Shown: positions 25,438 to 38,092 of the stretch, piece after piece
Numbering within the stretch: the stretch's first letter is position 1
How the letters are laid out: every line of letters begins with the position of its first letter
Assembly: GCF_905220565.1 (NCBI RefSeq)
Contig: NC_059404.1
Span: 4,182,472-4,246,471, forward strand
Source of the DNA: Melitaea cinxia
Taxonomy: Eukaryota > Arthropoda > Insecta > Lepidoptera > Nymphalidae
Reading direction: 5' to 3'
DNA length: 64,000 bases
The notes under the pieces: model-generated
The model's input: the letters and a program-made list of their open reading frames with translations, nothing else
What the model was told of the DNA's origin: nothing
Database searches by the model: none
Program-made: the position numbers and the translations under genes

Positions 25438-26839
25438 GTTGACCGAATCAGTTTAAGGCTCTGTTTCTCAGTAAGATAACGTAGGCAGTCATTATTTATG
25501 TGGCAGTCTCGCGAGCTATCAATTTAATATGTTTTATGTATTAACTTTCAACTTTCACTCGGTTTTAGGAACTTTGTACTTAAACATGATATTTGTTCGT
25601 TTAGTCATAAGTTGTATAGTTTCATTCGTATTCATTAAATCATTGAAATCTTGCGAAATTAAAGGCATTGTATATTATTATATTTGCTTTCATATGAATG
25701 TTGCTTTCCTCGAAAGAAAAAAGAAAAGATCATAAAATGTAGTGACTAATTAGTGACTTATCTTCTTAGATTAATAATTTTGTTAATATCAACAAACACT
25801 CAAAATAAATAAATTGTGATGGAGAGAATTTTAAATATTTGCACAGCCTGGCAACTTTACAAAATTGATAAGATAATAATTTTAAATCTAAATTAGCAAA
25901 TGTCATGGATATAGATGATTAATAAATAAAATCTGTTTTAAATGCCTTGACATATTGATTGAACTGATAATGAAACTTCTACAATATAAATAACTAAAAT
26001 AATGTTAAAATATTTGTTGACATGCGTTGTTTTTTTTTTAACGCCCCAAATGCATAATATTATATTAACATGCAGTTCAGTTTCGAAACCGAATCGACCT
26101 TGTGTGATCGACTCGCATAATGATTGAATGATTTCTTTTTTAATGAACTCATTGTATATTTGTAATTCGATATGTATTTATTAAATATTAATTATCTTTT
26201 TTGCTTTTGTTACAGGTAATAGTGACATAATACTGTAGTACAAGAAGTGTCGATGGTGAGGTTTAATTCGTTTATGTGGAACGAAAATACATGACAATTA
26301 TAAAATAATCGTTAATTACTCTCTCGCGTGGTCACTCGTCGCGTCAAATAATAAATTCATCGTTTTTTTCACGCTGGTAACGAGACGCTTGGGAACGCTA
26401 CGAAATACGACGAAAAAATTACAGAGACGTTCATTATCTTAGTGAAATTTCTCTATTGACTGAACACAAAATATAGAAACTGTCCGGCTGAATATCTCGG
26501 TCACAGAAACAAAGGAATTTAGCAGACGATAAGTATACTGTATTATCACTTATTATAAATATTATGCATATAATATATTATAACAATAAACGACACTGTT
26601 TACTACGCTGTCTACCACTTAACTACTTAGTTCACATCCATCTAAAATATAGAAGAATCTATTCCGAAAGTCTTGTCAGGTGGTTACCGTATCAAATATT
26701 TTTTATTACTCGAATAAAATAGTTTGTCCAGTAAACATGTCCTTAACAGCACACTGGTGTACTGAAGATCGTATGGCAGGCTTTATAAATTATAAAGCAC
26801 TCGTCACGTACAAGGTGTATACAATGTATATCTAGTCCG
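25438..26839. other. AT-rich noncoding stretch
   Basis: No gene recognised. Short frames (for example 25529-25735) are hydrophobic AT-rich translations without features. Confidence 0.5.
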
Positions 26840-27260
26840 CGAGTAATAGATAGTAGTAGGGTGCGTTGGTTCTGCGAATGTAGCAACAGTGGATGCTGGC
26901 TACACTCGAAAGGAGCGCGCGGTGTGCTAGCGAAGGTCAGTGCTCCTGCGATTCCGGCCGTAATCCTATTTTTTTTTTTCAAAACGATTATGCTGTTGGC
27001 CCTAGTGGCCTTCACAGCATCACCAGTGCTAAGAAAAGTATCCGTAGTGCTCCGCGTTAGAGTCATGAGTGGCGGACCGCAGGAAAGAGGTGGGTGGTGG
27101 GGTCCTCGCGGTTGAGCGTGCGATGCCTCCCTTTAGTCAGTTCAGTCACAGCGGTGCACGCACACCGCACGCAGTTCTCGCGCGCGCAACGAGAAGGTAT
27201 GCACGAACGAATAACCGCCGCGCTCTCGACATGCACTCGCTTCCGGTGGCTGCTCTCTTT
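26840..27260 (+). promoter_or_regulatory. Candidate promoter / 5' exon region for the 28.3-kb exon
   Basis: A CpG-rich island in AT-rich surroundings, with arthropod initiator-like TCAGT (TTTAGTCAGTTCAGTCACAG near 27131-27150). It lies about 1.1 kb before the acceptor-like TTACAG (28261-28266) that precedes the long coding exon at 28364. Overlapping frames in all phases reflect the base composition, not coding. The TSS is a guess. Confidence 0.3.
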
Positions 27261-28262
27261 CGATTCACTTATATCGCGTTATTTGATTTACTTTACGCTG
27301 AAAGCATTTATCGGTGCTGTCTAGAATATACGCCACAGGTTGCAGCCACCTTAATCAAGTGTGTGAAATAATCGGTGCTTAATACGTCAGTGGAGTTGTG
27401 TATATTTAGAAAAAAAGTGTCGTTATGTTGAAAATGAAAATGTGTCGATCGCTGATAATTATTAAACTCAGTCAATTTTAAAATTAAAAACAGAAACTAT
27501 TGTTGTATTTTTATGTATATTATCATACATTATTTATTTACTAGGCAACCGTATTTATTTATAATCGGTAACAATAAAGAAAAACATTTTAATTTGGTTA
27601 AATGAATCATATCGAAATAACAATAAAGTTATTTTGTGTTATCATGGAAGGAACAAGGACCTATTCATTGTCCTAGAATTAATGTTTATATAACGATTAT
27701 CCTCGCGCTGCAACCGAAGCGGCCATGGCGAGGATGTGTCGCTCGCGGGCCATATGGCAGACCCGCCACTAGCCATATTAGGGACACCATCAAGGCGACA
27801 CTTGTTGCACTTATACGGTATAAATGCTCCACATAACGAGTTAACGCTCGGCTGACTTTATTATTATTATCAACAACTTCATTAAATCTGTCTGCGGGAT
27901 ATGTTAAATACATTTTAAAAGGACGACTCGTACTTTTTTCGTCATTCGCGTTCGATTATGTAGGGTTGACGTGGTCGGTAGCATAACTGCATAAGAGATA
28001 AGGCAGCGGGTCGCAAACGCATTATGCAAGTCGCTAATGGGTGCGGACGGCGCACTGGGCGGTTCGTTGACCAGTGCGTTGTCCCGCCACGCTGCCGCCC
28101 ACCGCGAAGGTCGCGGCCCACACCCGACACAGCCTAACATTATAACACACGTACACGTACTTCGCGAAAATAAATTCGTACATCATGCCGCTATCCCTTA
28201 TTGTTTATTTGATATCCACTAATGACATTCAGCTTTCGATACATTTTCATTGTGACTTCGTT
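27261..28262. other. Noncoding stretch with a second GC-rich patch
   Basis: AT-rich at first. 27700-27790 and 27980-28130 are CpG-rich, with frames open on both strands but no domain. They may be promoter or leader sequence of the gene that includes 28364. Confidence 0.35.
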
Positions 28263-28363
28263 ACAGGTAGAGCCGATATGTTTTTAGTGAACTCGTTAAA
28301 AATATCAGTTTAATTGTGAATGAAATAATTACTCTAACTATAAGTGGAAATTTAGATCTCAAA

Positions 28364-29403
28364 ATGGTGACTTCGAGAATACCAGCTTATTCTCTAAATT
28401 CGGAGTTCAACAGGGAGTTCAGAAGTTTCCGCATAACGCGAGCAACACCACGGTCGACATTATACGCCCCTGCCATTGTACCCATACACGAATACCCCAG
28501 AGTCAGCGTTCATGAAAGAAGAGAGGCGCTAAAAGCTGCATTGGCAAAAGCGTGGTCCTCTAAGAGCGGTGAGAGAAAGAAACACGATACGTGGACCGTT
28601 CCCAACGAACAGAGCAGAGCTGGCATCACGGCTGCGGATTTTGCTGTTAGGTCACAGTACAAAGGAAACGGTAAAGACGATGAAGTTTCGCGTGTCGCCC
28701 TGGTAAGACACGAATTCGAAGCCAAGGATTCAGATCGTACGCAACGATCAGAAAAGATCGACAATAGTCAGCCGGCCAGCTTCACCTACGGAAGAGTTAC
28801 CGGTAACGGTGTAGACATACAAGAAACACTAAAAAATAACTGTGATAAAGGATTACACACAAGCGATATCAGTTATAGTGAATACCTTAATAATGTTCCT
28901 AAATGTAAAACTAGCTTCGAAAATAATTTTCTCAAACAAAACCTGGACGAGCGTTACAACAAACGAAACGGATACGATGTCGTGTCGAAACGCACCGACA
29001 GGGACATCAACTTGAACAACGTCGAATACAGCAGTCTCAATGGCGACACGTATGATTCTTTGAAATATTCGCGAGTCGCGAACGGAACAGAATCAGTACA
29101 ATTTAAAAGTTACGGTAAAGCCGACACCGTTAAGAGTAAATTGCTCAGCACAGATAGTCCAAAAACCGTGACGTCTTGCAACGGAGAGAAATTGAACGGT
29201 TACAGTGACGTCGAATGGCGGAATGGCAAGGACAAACAGAGGCCGTTAACAAGCGGTCCCAAGTCCGTCGTGGAGCAGAGGCTGGCGGAGAGGCTCGAAG
29301 TGAAGGTCGCCGAGCTACCTGCCCTGTACCTTGGGGTCGACTCCTGGACGCCGAAGTCTGCCGCTTTCCAGAAGAGCATGCGCGAACACGAGTGGAGCGT
29401 TTC
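28364..29403 (+). CDS. Long coding exon of unknown product, possibly an alternative Doa N-terminus
   Basis: An open frame of about 350 codons starts at ATG in good context (AAAATGG). The translation is hydrophilic and rich in Ser, Lys, Asn and Arg, with no known domain, signal peptide or membrane segment. An acceptor-like TTACAG stands at 28261-28266, so a noncoding leader exon upstream is likely. Near the end the best donor is C|GTATGT (exon end 29403, phase 2); weaker phase-0 donors are AGC|GTTTCG (29398) and TAT|GTACTA (29407). If unspliced, the frame ends at TGA 29417-29419. It lies upstream of and co-oriented with the kinase gene, but the phase-2 donor does not fit its common exon simply. 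It could instead be a separate gene. Confidence 0.6.
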
Positions 29404-29419
29404 GTATGTACTAAAATGA

Positions 29420-32400
29420 TGTAAAATGACCCTACTAACACTTCTCCATACGGTCTTCTTACAAACGGTCACTTCTCCTTATATTTTCCTTACATACGGT
29501 TTCTATCGCCTTCGAGTGTGTTTAGGAGCTAGTCTTCCACGTATACAGCCTAGTCTAATAGGCAAAGTTGAGGGTCGTAAAAAATAGGAATAAATTAAAC
29601 CTGCCCGGCTCCATGAGCCGAGAATTCGAGTGCATCGACTTCGCTACTGGTTTAAGAGTGCATAAGCACTATTACATTCTCGTTTCGCAAACCATCGCAG
29701 CCTACCATACTTACTATGCATTATGCACTATAATTTTTTTTTACTACGTAACTGAACTACAATTATGTATTATATATTTAACTAGTTTAATGCAAATTAT
29801 GAAACAACTCACACACACACACGTCAAATCCTATATCATTACTGCATTAATGTACTATTTTAATGAATACAATATCATATGATTTTACTGGTTTTGTATT
29901 TAGCCGGTTACTGCTCGTATTTATATTACGCTTATAAGTGTTATGTTTTAAGTAGTACACTTAAAAGTAGCAGTAAACTTTAGACGGCCACTGAGTTGAA
30001 AGTCATTACACAAGTCGCTATGACTCACCGCTCCGGACCTACATATATTCCTTTATGTTATGTTGCTAAATTTAATATTTTCTGGTTTTTCTTGAGTCAG
30101 ATTTATTTAACGTTATAGTAAAATTCGAACTTATATACTACACACTACTACATTCTTACTAATTCACTGTAGGAAGATATTGTAAAAAGCAAGCAAAAAT
30201 TTGGGTATGCAAATATCTTATTGTTGTTTTCATAATAACATGGAGAATAAATATGGAAATTGTTAGACAATAATAAGCAAACATTCGCAAACCCGTGGGC
30301 GCTTTCGAAGCTATAACTTACAAGATTGGTCTCGATAGCATTTTAGTGAATGTTTCAAGGTCCCGTCCTGGTTTGTACGCTCGCAAAGGATTTATCAACA
30401 TGGTTAGCATTATGACGTAATTTATTTTCGTCTTTTGTAGTTCTCTAGTTCAAAGGTTGTTGTTAAGTCGTGGCTTAGAACAAAAGCACTTCGAGTGGAA
30501 AGCATGTAGATTATTGAATTATTTTAGTACAATTTTAATAAGAGCTATACTGTCTTTAGTAAGAAGTAAAAAGTAAATTTTAATACGAGATATAATAACG
30601 TTGAAAAATAGAATAAGTGTGAAATTAAGCGACGTTTAAGTGAAAGTATTTTTATGAGTTTGTAGTAAAAACGTTTTTATCACGTTTTTAAAATTAGGTA
30701 AATTTACATCGAGTTACTAAATTATATTTTTTCTAAATCAATGTAGTTGAACGTGACTGTGTGGATGTCTGTATATTATTGTGTTAATTACTTAATTTTG
30801 TTATAACAAGATAGATTACTCGTAACATACAAATATAAACTTTTATCATTGTGTACATCATTTCTTTTTTTTTAAGCAAATAATGACTTTCTTCAGACAT
30901 TATAAATGTATGTTTACATCAATATATGCATTTCTCGCTGTTTGTCGAGTCACGCGTCTTACCGTCGACGCAGACGGTGGTATTAACGGTCAGTTCACGT
31001 CCATCTGACAAATGTCAGAAGTTGCCCGTAGTTACGCAGCCCGATCAACTTTCACTGCAGACTGGTCCCGCGTCCCGCAGCCCCCTGCACCCTGCACACG
31101 TCGCACGCGTGCGCCATATCGTCTACCGCTAAAGGCTCAGATCAGTGGAGCTGATGTAACAGTAACATTTAAGTTAACGCATCTAACCAAACAAACGGTG
31201 CTTCCGTGTCACTTTTCACTCACCGCCCAGGGAAACTTGTGATCGTGAGACGTTCAATTTTCTTCACCTGCTTTAGGTGATGTATCTAATTCACAATAGT
31301 TAAACGCATTTAACTTTTGATTACTTATAGTTCGTATTTTGCTAATGAAAGCCTTTAACAATAAAATATCCAAAACGAAACATTTATTATCATCGTAACC
31401 AATTGACATGTCATTTATGTAGCTTTTTCGTGACAGTGAGAGCCACGCTTGTCATTGACCCGACAGCGCGGGCGGACGATTAGTCGCGGTTGCAGTGTTG
31501 ACACGGTTCACAGTAATCGCCCATCCTACTCGGCCTCGCTCAGATGCCTGCTTCACATGGCTTGAACATCCGGAGCCCTAGTCCGCATCGTTATGCATTG
31601 CTGATTCTAAAAACAACCCAATATAGTATACCACTATTTGCAATAAGAACAACGAGAGAACTCGTTCTTGTTCGAAAAGAAGTCAAGGTAAATAGTAGTA
31701 TTATGAACCTCAGAGCTTGACCAGCCAGAGTCCGTTTCGCATTGAAGACCGCGGCTTTCGATTTCACAAAAGTCTGCACTGCACCGGGTCCGATCGATTA
31801 TTATGGTCATTGTGCTAAAATCGCTCCACTCTCATCGCTATTTGTTTCACCTGTCTGACCTTTAAACTGACATCAAATTTGATTCGCTTTTTATTTGCTT
31901 ATTTTTGCAAATTAAATCACTTTTCTTTTATCGCAGTTTGTCACCGATTAAATTTTAACCAAAATAAACCATGCAAAATGTTATGACACGAGGACTTGAG
32001 GAAATATTGGTGGTACTGTAAATAGAAACGAGATGATTCAATCCGATACACGTGTTGTAGTATCTAAATAAAGAACCGTTGTACAAATACCGTATTTGCA
32101 TGAACGTTGACCGCATTGTGAATTAATGTTATCCTTCGTTACGTTCACAGTAATTGATTTCATCGATCGATACTCTAAAAGAGCCGAAATCTACACATAT
32201 TAAAAGGCCGTGTAATTATTTATTATTTTGCTTAGTTATGGCGTAATTGTAATTATTCATAGTTATAAATTATCTTTTACATGATCATCCGACCTCATCA
32301 AGTCTAAATCCATCCATCGTCCAGTTCATCATTAAGTCCAAAATTTTAAAAATACTAATACAGCAGATAACAACTGCACTTATCCTTCACTCTTCATTTA

Positions 32401-33730
32401 TTGCTTCAGTGACTTTGAAAACGTTTAAAATCTCAAGAACTAATAATAATTTCACCTCTGTTAAGATATTATAATATATATATATATATATGTATATACA
32501 TTTTCCATATTTTTTATAATAACCTCCCTACTTCTTATAGTGAAATTAAGATATTTTTGCCCCGTTTTACTCAGAAACAATATTGAATCATGTCACCAAA
32601 GTCAAAAGATAAACGTTAAAAATATATATTTTCCTAATATATTTCCTATAATTTCCATTAACGTTTTTCAGCGATAAGGTCGCCCTTTGTACCTTATGAA
32701 ACTTTAAAATCATTTTCATATTTCTGTTTTGGTGTACAATTAAGTATATTTATTTATTTATTTTTGTTATGTTATGTTATGTTAACATTAAAACCCAAAA
32801 AACCGGGATCTAATAAAAAGTGTGCTTTAGAACACACGACTGAAGTAAAACTTCTTTAGCTCCATCTCACTTATATCTCCCTCTCAACTTCCGTTCGCCT
32901 CGTCTTATCACACTCTTCGTAACGGTATAGTCACGCATTCACCAGCTTACTCCCCAAGTCAAGCGTGCGTAAAGTTTTATATCAAAAATGGATTGGATGG
33001 ATACATTCAAATGTTCATCAACCCTTTTTACCTTCATAAAAGTAGAATTCCAAGCATCCCCTCCTATTTTTGACACAATGTTTAACAGCCTTACTATCCA
33101 AGTTTAATATCACTAACTACAATAGGTTTACTGTTGTTGAACCAGTTGTCGAATCAGTGATACGAGCCATAATACTTAATAATAATAATAAATAATATTA
33201 AATCATCTGTGACAGCATAGTCAAACCCGTGTAACAGTTAAATAAAATATAAGTATTTAATTTTTAGATAAGATGGCATGCGTGGCAAGACGTTATATTA
33301 TTTTTTATTTAGAAGATATCGTAAACGAATCGAAAATTGTAGCCAAGAAATATATATTAGTGTCAATACAAACTTAAACAGCAATAAATAGTATCTAACC
33401 AATCCATCTTAACGAAAACCAAAATGAAACTATTAATTATTTCATTTATTCAAAAATTGTTAGTAGTAATTATTTTCGATGTTAAAAAACTGGGGCAAAC
33501 AAATTTTATATTTTATTCTTATATAGGTACTTTTATCGTGCTATCACTAATTATCTGTTTGAATAGAACAGAAAGTACACGCTATGTTGCTAATCACAAA
33601 TAACGAATTTCACCTTTTTAGCTATCTCAAGAGCGGTTTCGACCTAAATTTTTACAATAATATTGTTTGAGCTTTGCAAAATAATTACAGTATAATATTA
33701 ATTCAAAGTTAATTTATAGCAAAAAGATCA
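29420..33730. other. Noncoding stretch, two CpG-richer patches
   Basis: AT-rich with a TA microsatellite near 32474-32492. Patches richer in G+C lie at about 30940-31165 and 31430-31580. Their short frames have no domain. They may be enhancers or untranslated exons within the kinase gene's 5' region; nothing firmer can be seen. Confidence 0.4.
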
Positions 33731-33981
33731 GTGGCTCTAAGCCTTTTTGTGATCAGGGACCGTTTTGTCAAAATGTACGCTTTTGACAAAACGGTCTGCT
33801 TTGCCATGAACAACCAACTGTTGGGTTAAATAAAGACTACTTAATTATTCCTAATTAGTAGTAGTTGTAGTACTTGTTTATAGCCTAGTGAGACACTTTG
33901 CATTCCGCTTTCGCGGACCGCTTCGGGTGTTACCAGGGTCCACGATTGGTCCGCGGGCCACTGGTTAAGAACCACCGCTCT
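33731..33981. mobile_element. hAT-like non-autonomous element with internal hairpin
   Basis: The left end CAGTGGCTCTAAGCC and the right end GGTTAAGAACCACCGCTC (inverse GAGCGGTGGTTCTTAACC) resemble the degenerate CAGNGGTTCTTAACC termini of hAT MITEs. GGGACCG near the left end is echoed by GGTCCGCGG near the right. Inside lies a perfect 16-bp inverted repeat (33758-33773 with 33781-33796, 7-base loop). I found no clean 8-bp target duplication, so the element is old or the borders are slightly off. Confidence 0.5.
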
Positions 33982-34747
33982 AGATGAAGTGCGTTGTATT
34001 ACAACAATGGCTAATAATGATGTTAAAAATATCACCTCATTTTAAATTCGCCTATTATTTATTCATAACGCGCAAAATATGGCCTTAAACAATTTAACAG
34101 TAGTATTAGAAAATCGGTTGTAGCTCCGCTTTTAAACTAGTTGTTAGGTTATTAAATGTTTACTTATGATAAGTGAATATGTTTTACCGACATTTTTAAT
34201 AAAATTTGCCTTTAAAACTTACTTAACGTTTTAAAAGTATCCTTATCGGTGAAAATATTTGCTTTTGTCCATATTTAAAATCGTTTATCTATGATGGTGT
34301 AAGTAAGAAAAACAAAACTTTCCCATGTGCACATATGTAAATACATTTTTTGTTTTTTCTTTTCATTATTAAGTTGAAAAGCGAAATTCAAGAAACAAGT
34401 TTTAAATAATCCCCTCCACACGATTCAAGTATTAAAAAAGCCAGTATTCCATCTATTTGTATGTTTACGTTTTAGAAATTCTCAACAGCCGGTTCTCTAG
34501 GAACTTGTGTAACGAAATATGACACTGCTTGAATTATAATATCGATGTTGTCCATCGAAAGTGAATGTTCCGGTGTTTGTTATTCGCGATGAATCGTATG
34601 ACGCGATGTCTTTGTTAGCCTAACACCTCGTGTCTGGTTGTCTGGGCTTGTTCTGTGAAAATATAAAACAACTTTATTATCGATATTAACTTTATTAATC
34701 GATATACAGAAATATTTATATATTAAAATAACAATTTGCGTGTTTCA

Positions 34748-34912
34748 AAACATTTTTTATATTATATCAAAAATCGACCGTTCCAGCGGGGATCGAACCT
34801 GCATCTCCGACTGACCGTGTCGGGGCTCTAGCCAATTAAGCTATGGAACGATGTACCCGCTATAGTATACGAGTAGTATAGTAGTGTATGATATGATATT
34901 AAAAAATGTTTA
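34748..34912 (-). repeat. Diverged solo copy of the tRNA-like element with flanking inverted repeats
   Basis: The tRNA-like core at 34779-34850 is related to the array units. It is flanked on the left by AACATTTTTTATATTATATC and on the right by GATATGATATTAAAAAATGT, imperfect inverses of each other. To the right, the plus strand then continues with the array's post-tRNA sequence (TTAGAATTTCCTAATGTG, then an ATACAAAAATAAAATC block). It is clearly older than the array. Confidence 0.75.
34779..34850 (-). tRNA. tRNA-like sequence, solo diverged copy
   Basis: 72 bases; the acceptor CGTTCCA/TGGAACG is fully Watson-Crick (the array has G-U at one pair). The D arm and anticodon stem CCGAC/GTCGG are kept, the loop is ACGGTCA, and the T stem has one A-C mismatch. 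The B box GGTTCGATCCC is intact. As in the array, position 33 is C and the ACGGT of the loop is retained. Confidence 0.5.
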
Positions 34913-35582
34913 GAATTTCCTAATGTGTGGGTAATACAAAAATAAAATCGTACTTTGCGTATTAGTTAAAAGATAATATTGTTTTTTTTTGTGTATTTTC
35001 CACATTTCTAGAATTTAAAACAAATTGTCTATTTTTATCATAATTATAATATTGTACTTGCGAACAAAGTAAATAAATTGTATATTATATTGTGTAGTTA
35101 ATATTCTATGTCTTGCTTATAATTTATTTATATTGTGATTTGTACCTCATATAGTACACGTATAGGGTATATAGTACAATATATTACTATATGGTATTTA
35201 ATTAAATTATTGTAAATTATATTCGATTAAATTTGACGTAAAATAGTATAAACAAAGTGCACTATATTGTTTCCGGCAAAAGCAATAATAACATTTATCT
35301 GATGCATGTACCGTATGGATATTACGGGTATTTTAAAAAATTATATGTGTTTTTATGTTTTTTCCTTGAGTGTAAATACGCAATATTTAAGAAATCGTAA
35401 GCAGATATTAAACCAGTTTCAAACTTTCTCATCGAGAATAATGTTTTTGAATATATTTACATTTTAATAATATTTTAAATTACATAATCATCCGGTCGTG
35501 TCCTCTTCCCACGTGGCTTTAAAAAAGTGAAAATTATCCTTTTTTTTCAATTTAAGAATTTAATAAATATCACCCAAAAATA
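34913..35582. other. Very AT-rich noncoding stretch
   Basis: Nothing recognised beyond A/T-rich simple sequence. Confidence 0.5.
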
Positions 35583-35817
35583 CGATATATTGTATATTTA
35601 TTTATTAGGGATGGTACACAGCATGGGGTACAATATAAACTTATAAAAATACAAGAATGAAATATAATCATAATAGCCAATTACGACTATCCGCTTAAAA
35701 TTAAATTAAAGAACTTGAAAAAGGAAAAAACAAACAAAACAATAAAACCGAAAAAGAACAACTTATTTTCATATTAAATTAGTAAATACCCATGGAAAGT
35801 TTAAATTAATGAAAGTA
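35583..35817 (-). mobile_element. 3' end of a non-LTR element (reverse copy)
   Basis: Inverse-oriented relative of 9741-9962: AGGGATGGTACACAGCATG at the left, followed by the same block order reversed. The TTTATTTATT before it is the reversed tail. Confidence 0.6.
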
Positions 35818-36376
35818 AAGATTATATAAAATATTTATGAAATATATACAAATAATATTGTATAATAGTTGTTATTTTGAATATTTCTTTTAAAGAACTG
35901 CCGTTGAAATATATCTCTCGTGAAATCTCATCTGTCGTGAAAATATCTACGCCTTAAAATTTCAAAAGTCCGTAATAAGTTACTGTAAGCTTGTGTAGCA
36001 TGACATTTCACATATTGCTACATACTTAACCGATATTATTACTATCAAAAGCGACGAATTTTAATAATATGTTCATTTTCGCCGAAGATTTTCATGCAAA
36101 TGCTCGACCGTTAAATTTATCACTGTCATCTTAGAAATGACTAAACGTAGTACACATAATGCTATTATTAAAACATATTGACGTTACATATGGTCGCAAT
36201 CGAGCAAGGTCCCGAGATGATCAGGTTCAACCTGTCTCTGAACAAATGTAACGTGACTTTCTTAGCCGAGGCACCGCCGTTGGTCGGCCCTCGACACTTA
36301 CGTTACGGTTATGGTAGCGAGGTTACCAGCCGACCCGTACGCATGTGTGGCGCTCGCAGGTGCTTATCTATGTTTG
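35818..36376. other. Noncoding stretch
   Basis: AT-rich up to about 36170. A more balanced segment at 36180-36365 shows an open frame that runs into the adjacent microsatellite and has no domain. Confidence 0.45.

Positions 36377-36442
<66 letters not shown>
36377..36442. repeat. Compound (TA)n-(CA)n microsatellite
   Basis: A TA run followed by ACACAT and CA runs. It generates spurious open frames on both strands rich in Ile/Tyr and Thr/His. Confidence 0.9.
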
Positions 36443-36444
<2 letters not shown>

Positions 36445-36595
36445 AATATGGCTCAACGTGTGGCTAAGCGTAACATTCATTATAAGGATCAATTCATGCC
36501 GTTTTTTTTCTATAGTTTTCTTATACTTTGTGGGATCTACTTTACGCGTTTTTGACACTTCGCAAATATGGACAAAGTCAGTCGGGTCAGCTAGT
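36443..36595 (+). mobile_element. Helitron 3' end relic
   Basis: Ends GTCGGGTCAGCTAG then T at about 36582-36596, the same terminus as the clearer element at 59440-59757. The 5' end was not found; the CA/TA microsatellite may lie inside the element. Confidence 0.45.
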
Positions 36596-37800
36596 ATGTA
36601 ATAAAATAACAGTAATTCAAAGTACCTAAATATCATTAATAAATTTATGAGAATATTCAAAGTATACGTGAATTGATTCAATAAAGTCGATTGTTGTTTA
36701 TAAATACTCTATCTGGAGCGGAAGAACTTGCTATTTCAGTTGTCAATAGTTTGACCTTTTCATTATAGTTGCATTTTATAATTAGTACTAAATGACAAAA
36801 CAATTTCAAATTATTCACTGACATGTACATGTTGTACCAAAATGAAATGAGAAAGTCCATTTTCTGTTCAAAATTACTGTATTAGTAGGTGTTTCGAAGT
36901 AAAGGTACTGCTTCAAACAAAAATACTCAAGAATTTTTCTTATTCCTTACTCAGTTTACCTGAACTATCCTTATTACTTTACTATATTACTACTAAAATA
37001 TAATAATAAATTATTGTGTGAATGTATAGAGACTCGATATCCTGATACGAAATAATTATGAATGTATATTATAATATGCGTATTTTTACGAGTATTGTGT
37101 ATGTTTACCTTACTGTCTTCCTACGTAAACCAATTACTGGAGATAATTCTATTAGCAGTGAGTCTCTTCGTTTTTCTTCAGTTACTAGCGTATTTCATTT
37201 AGACTAGCAGTTCAAAACATTCATATTGCTACGCCAACCTTGCAGTGTAAGGATGAAAAAATTAACCTCACGGAAAAAGGATAATGATCGAAATTGATTG
37301 TGAGTTCTTCAATCATTTTATTGAGATTGCGAACTTCTCGGTGTTTAAAATGGTCATGTCTTTCTGAATAAGTAAACATTCGCGATATGTTACTTTATAA
37401 TGTTATGGACTATTATTCTGTGTGACGTTGCTAGATTGTTCCTGTGTTAAAGTATGAAAAGGGTACTGATTGTACAGCTTCAGTGTGTTAATGGTGCGCT
37501 GGCGACGCTTACTCAGTACGTCTGCGAACGTAGCGCGCGTCCGGTCGTCCCCCGCGGTGATATAATAAGCGCTACTCTGTCTGATTTTAACTGTAATATC
37601 GTCTTATTTCTCACTTATGTTTGTAAAGTTTACTATAAGTGTAACCTTCGAACTAGAATTTAACGTATATTCGCGCTACACGCATCAGTAATTTTATGAG
37701 AAATAATGTACTGTTTTTATATAAATAAATGATTGCGCTGGTTATATAAATGCTTACTAGACAAATTTTATAGCGGTAATTCTTAGTTAGTGTTTGTAAT
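36596..37800. other. Noncoding stretch
   Basis: Mainly AT-rich; no gene recognised. Around 37490-37560 it is CpG-richer and may mark the start of the promoter region below. Confidence 0.4.
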
Positions 37801-38092
37801 GGTTAAGTTGAAGGTATAGGGACGGGGCAGCAGCGTTGGGCTGTTGTCAGGGCGCTGCTGCGTGCTTGTTGTTTGCCGCCGCCCGACAGCCTCAACGAAC
37901 TTATCAATCTACATTCCGCTTACGAAGAACATTCGCCTACGTTAGTAAAACAACATTCGCTCCTAATACACACTCAACCTCACCTCGACATTTCTTTGTA
38001 TAGCAACATCTTTTATCGTCGCCCCAGCTCACTAACCCTACAGCCTACCGATCGCTGATTTCACAGCTCGGAGCACTCGTGGAGGCGGCGGA
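37801..38092 (+). promoter_or_regulatory. Candidate promoter / leader upstream of the 38.6-kb first exon
   Basis: GC-rich sequence (37818-37895 and 38060-38160) directly before a strong splice donor at 38194. It lies 0.5-0.8 kb before the 626-codon first exon. No TATA box stands out, and the TSS cannot be placed. Confidence 0.3.

Noticed and set aside
27069..27371. 100-codon frame in the CpG-rich region
   Set aside because: Several overlapping frames are open on both strands because of base composition; no homology or splice support. More likely promoter or untranslated exon.
28520..29300. Minus-strand frames opposite the 28.3-kb exon
   Set aside because: Shorter shadows of the long plus-strand frame without domains.
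36178..36681. Overlapping frames of 96-125 codons on both strands
   Set aside because: They run through the (TA)n(CA)n microsatellite, giving Ile/Tyr/Thr/His runs with no domain.
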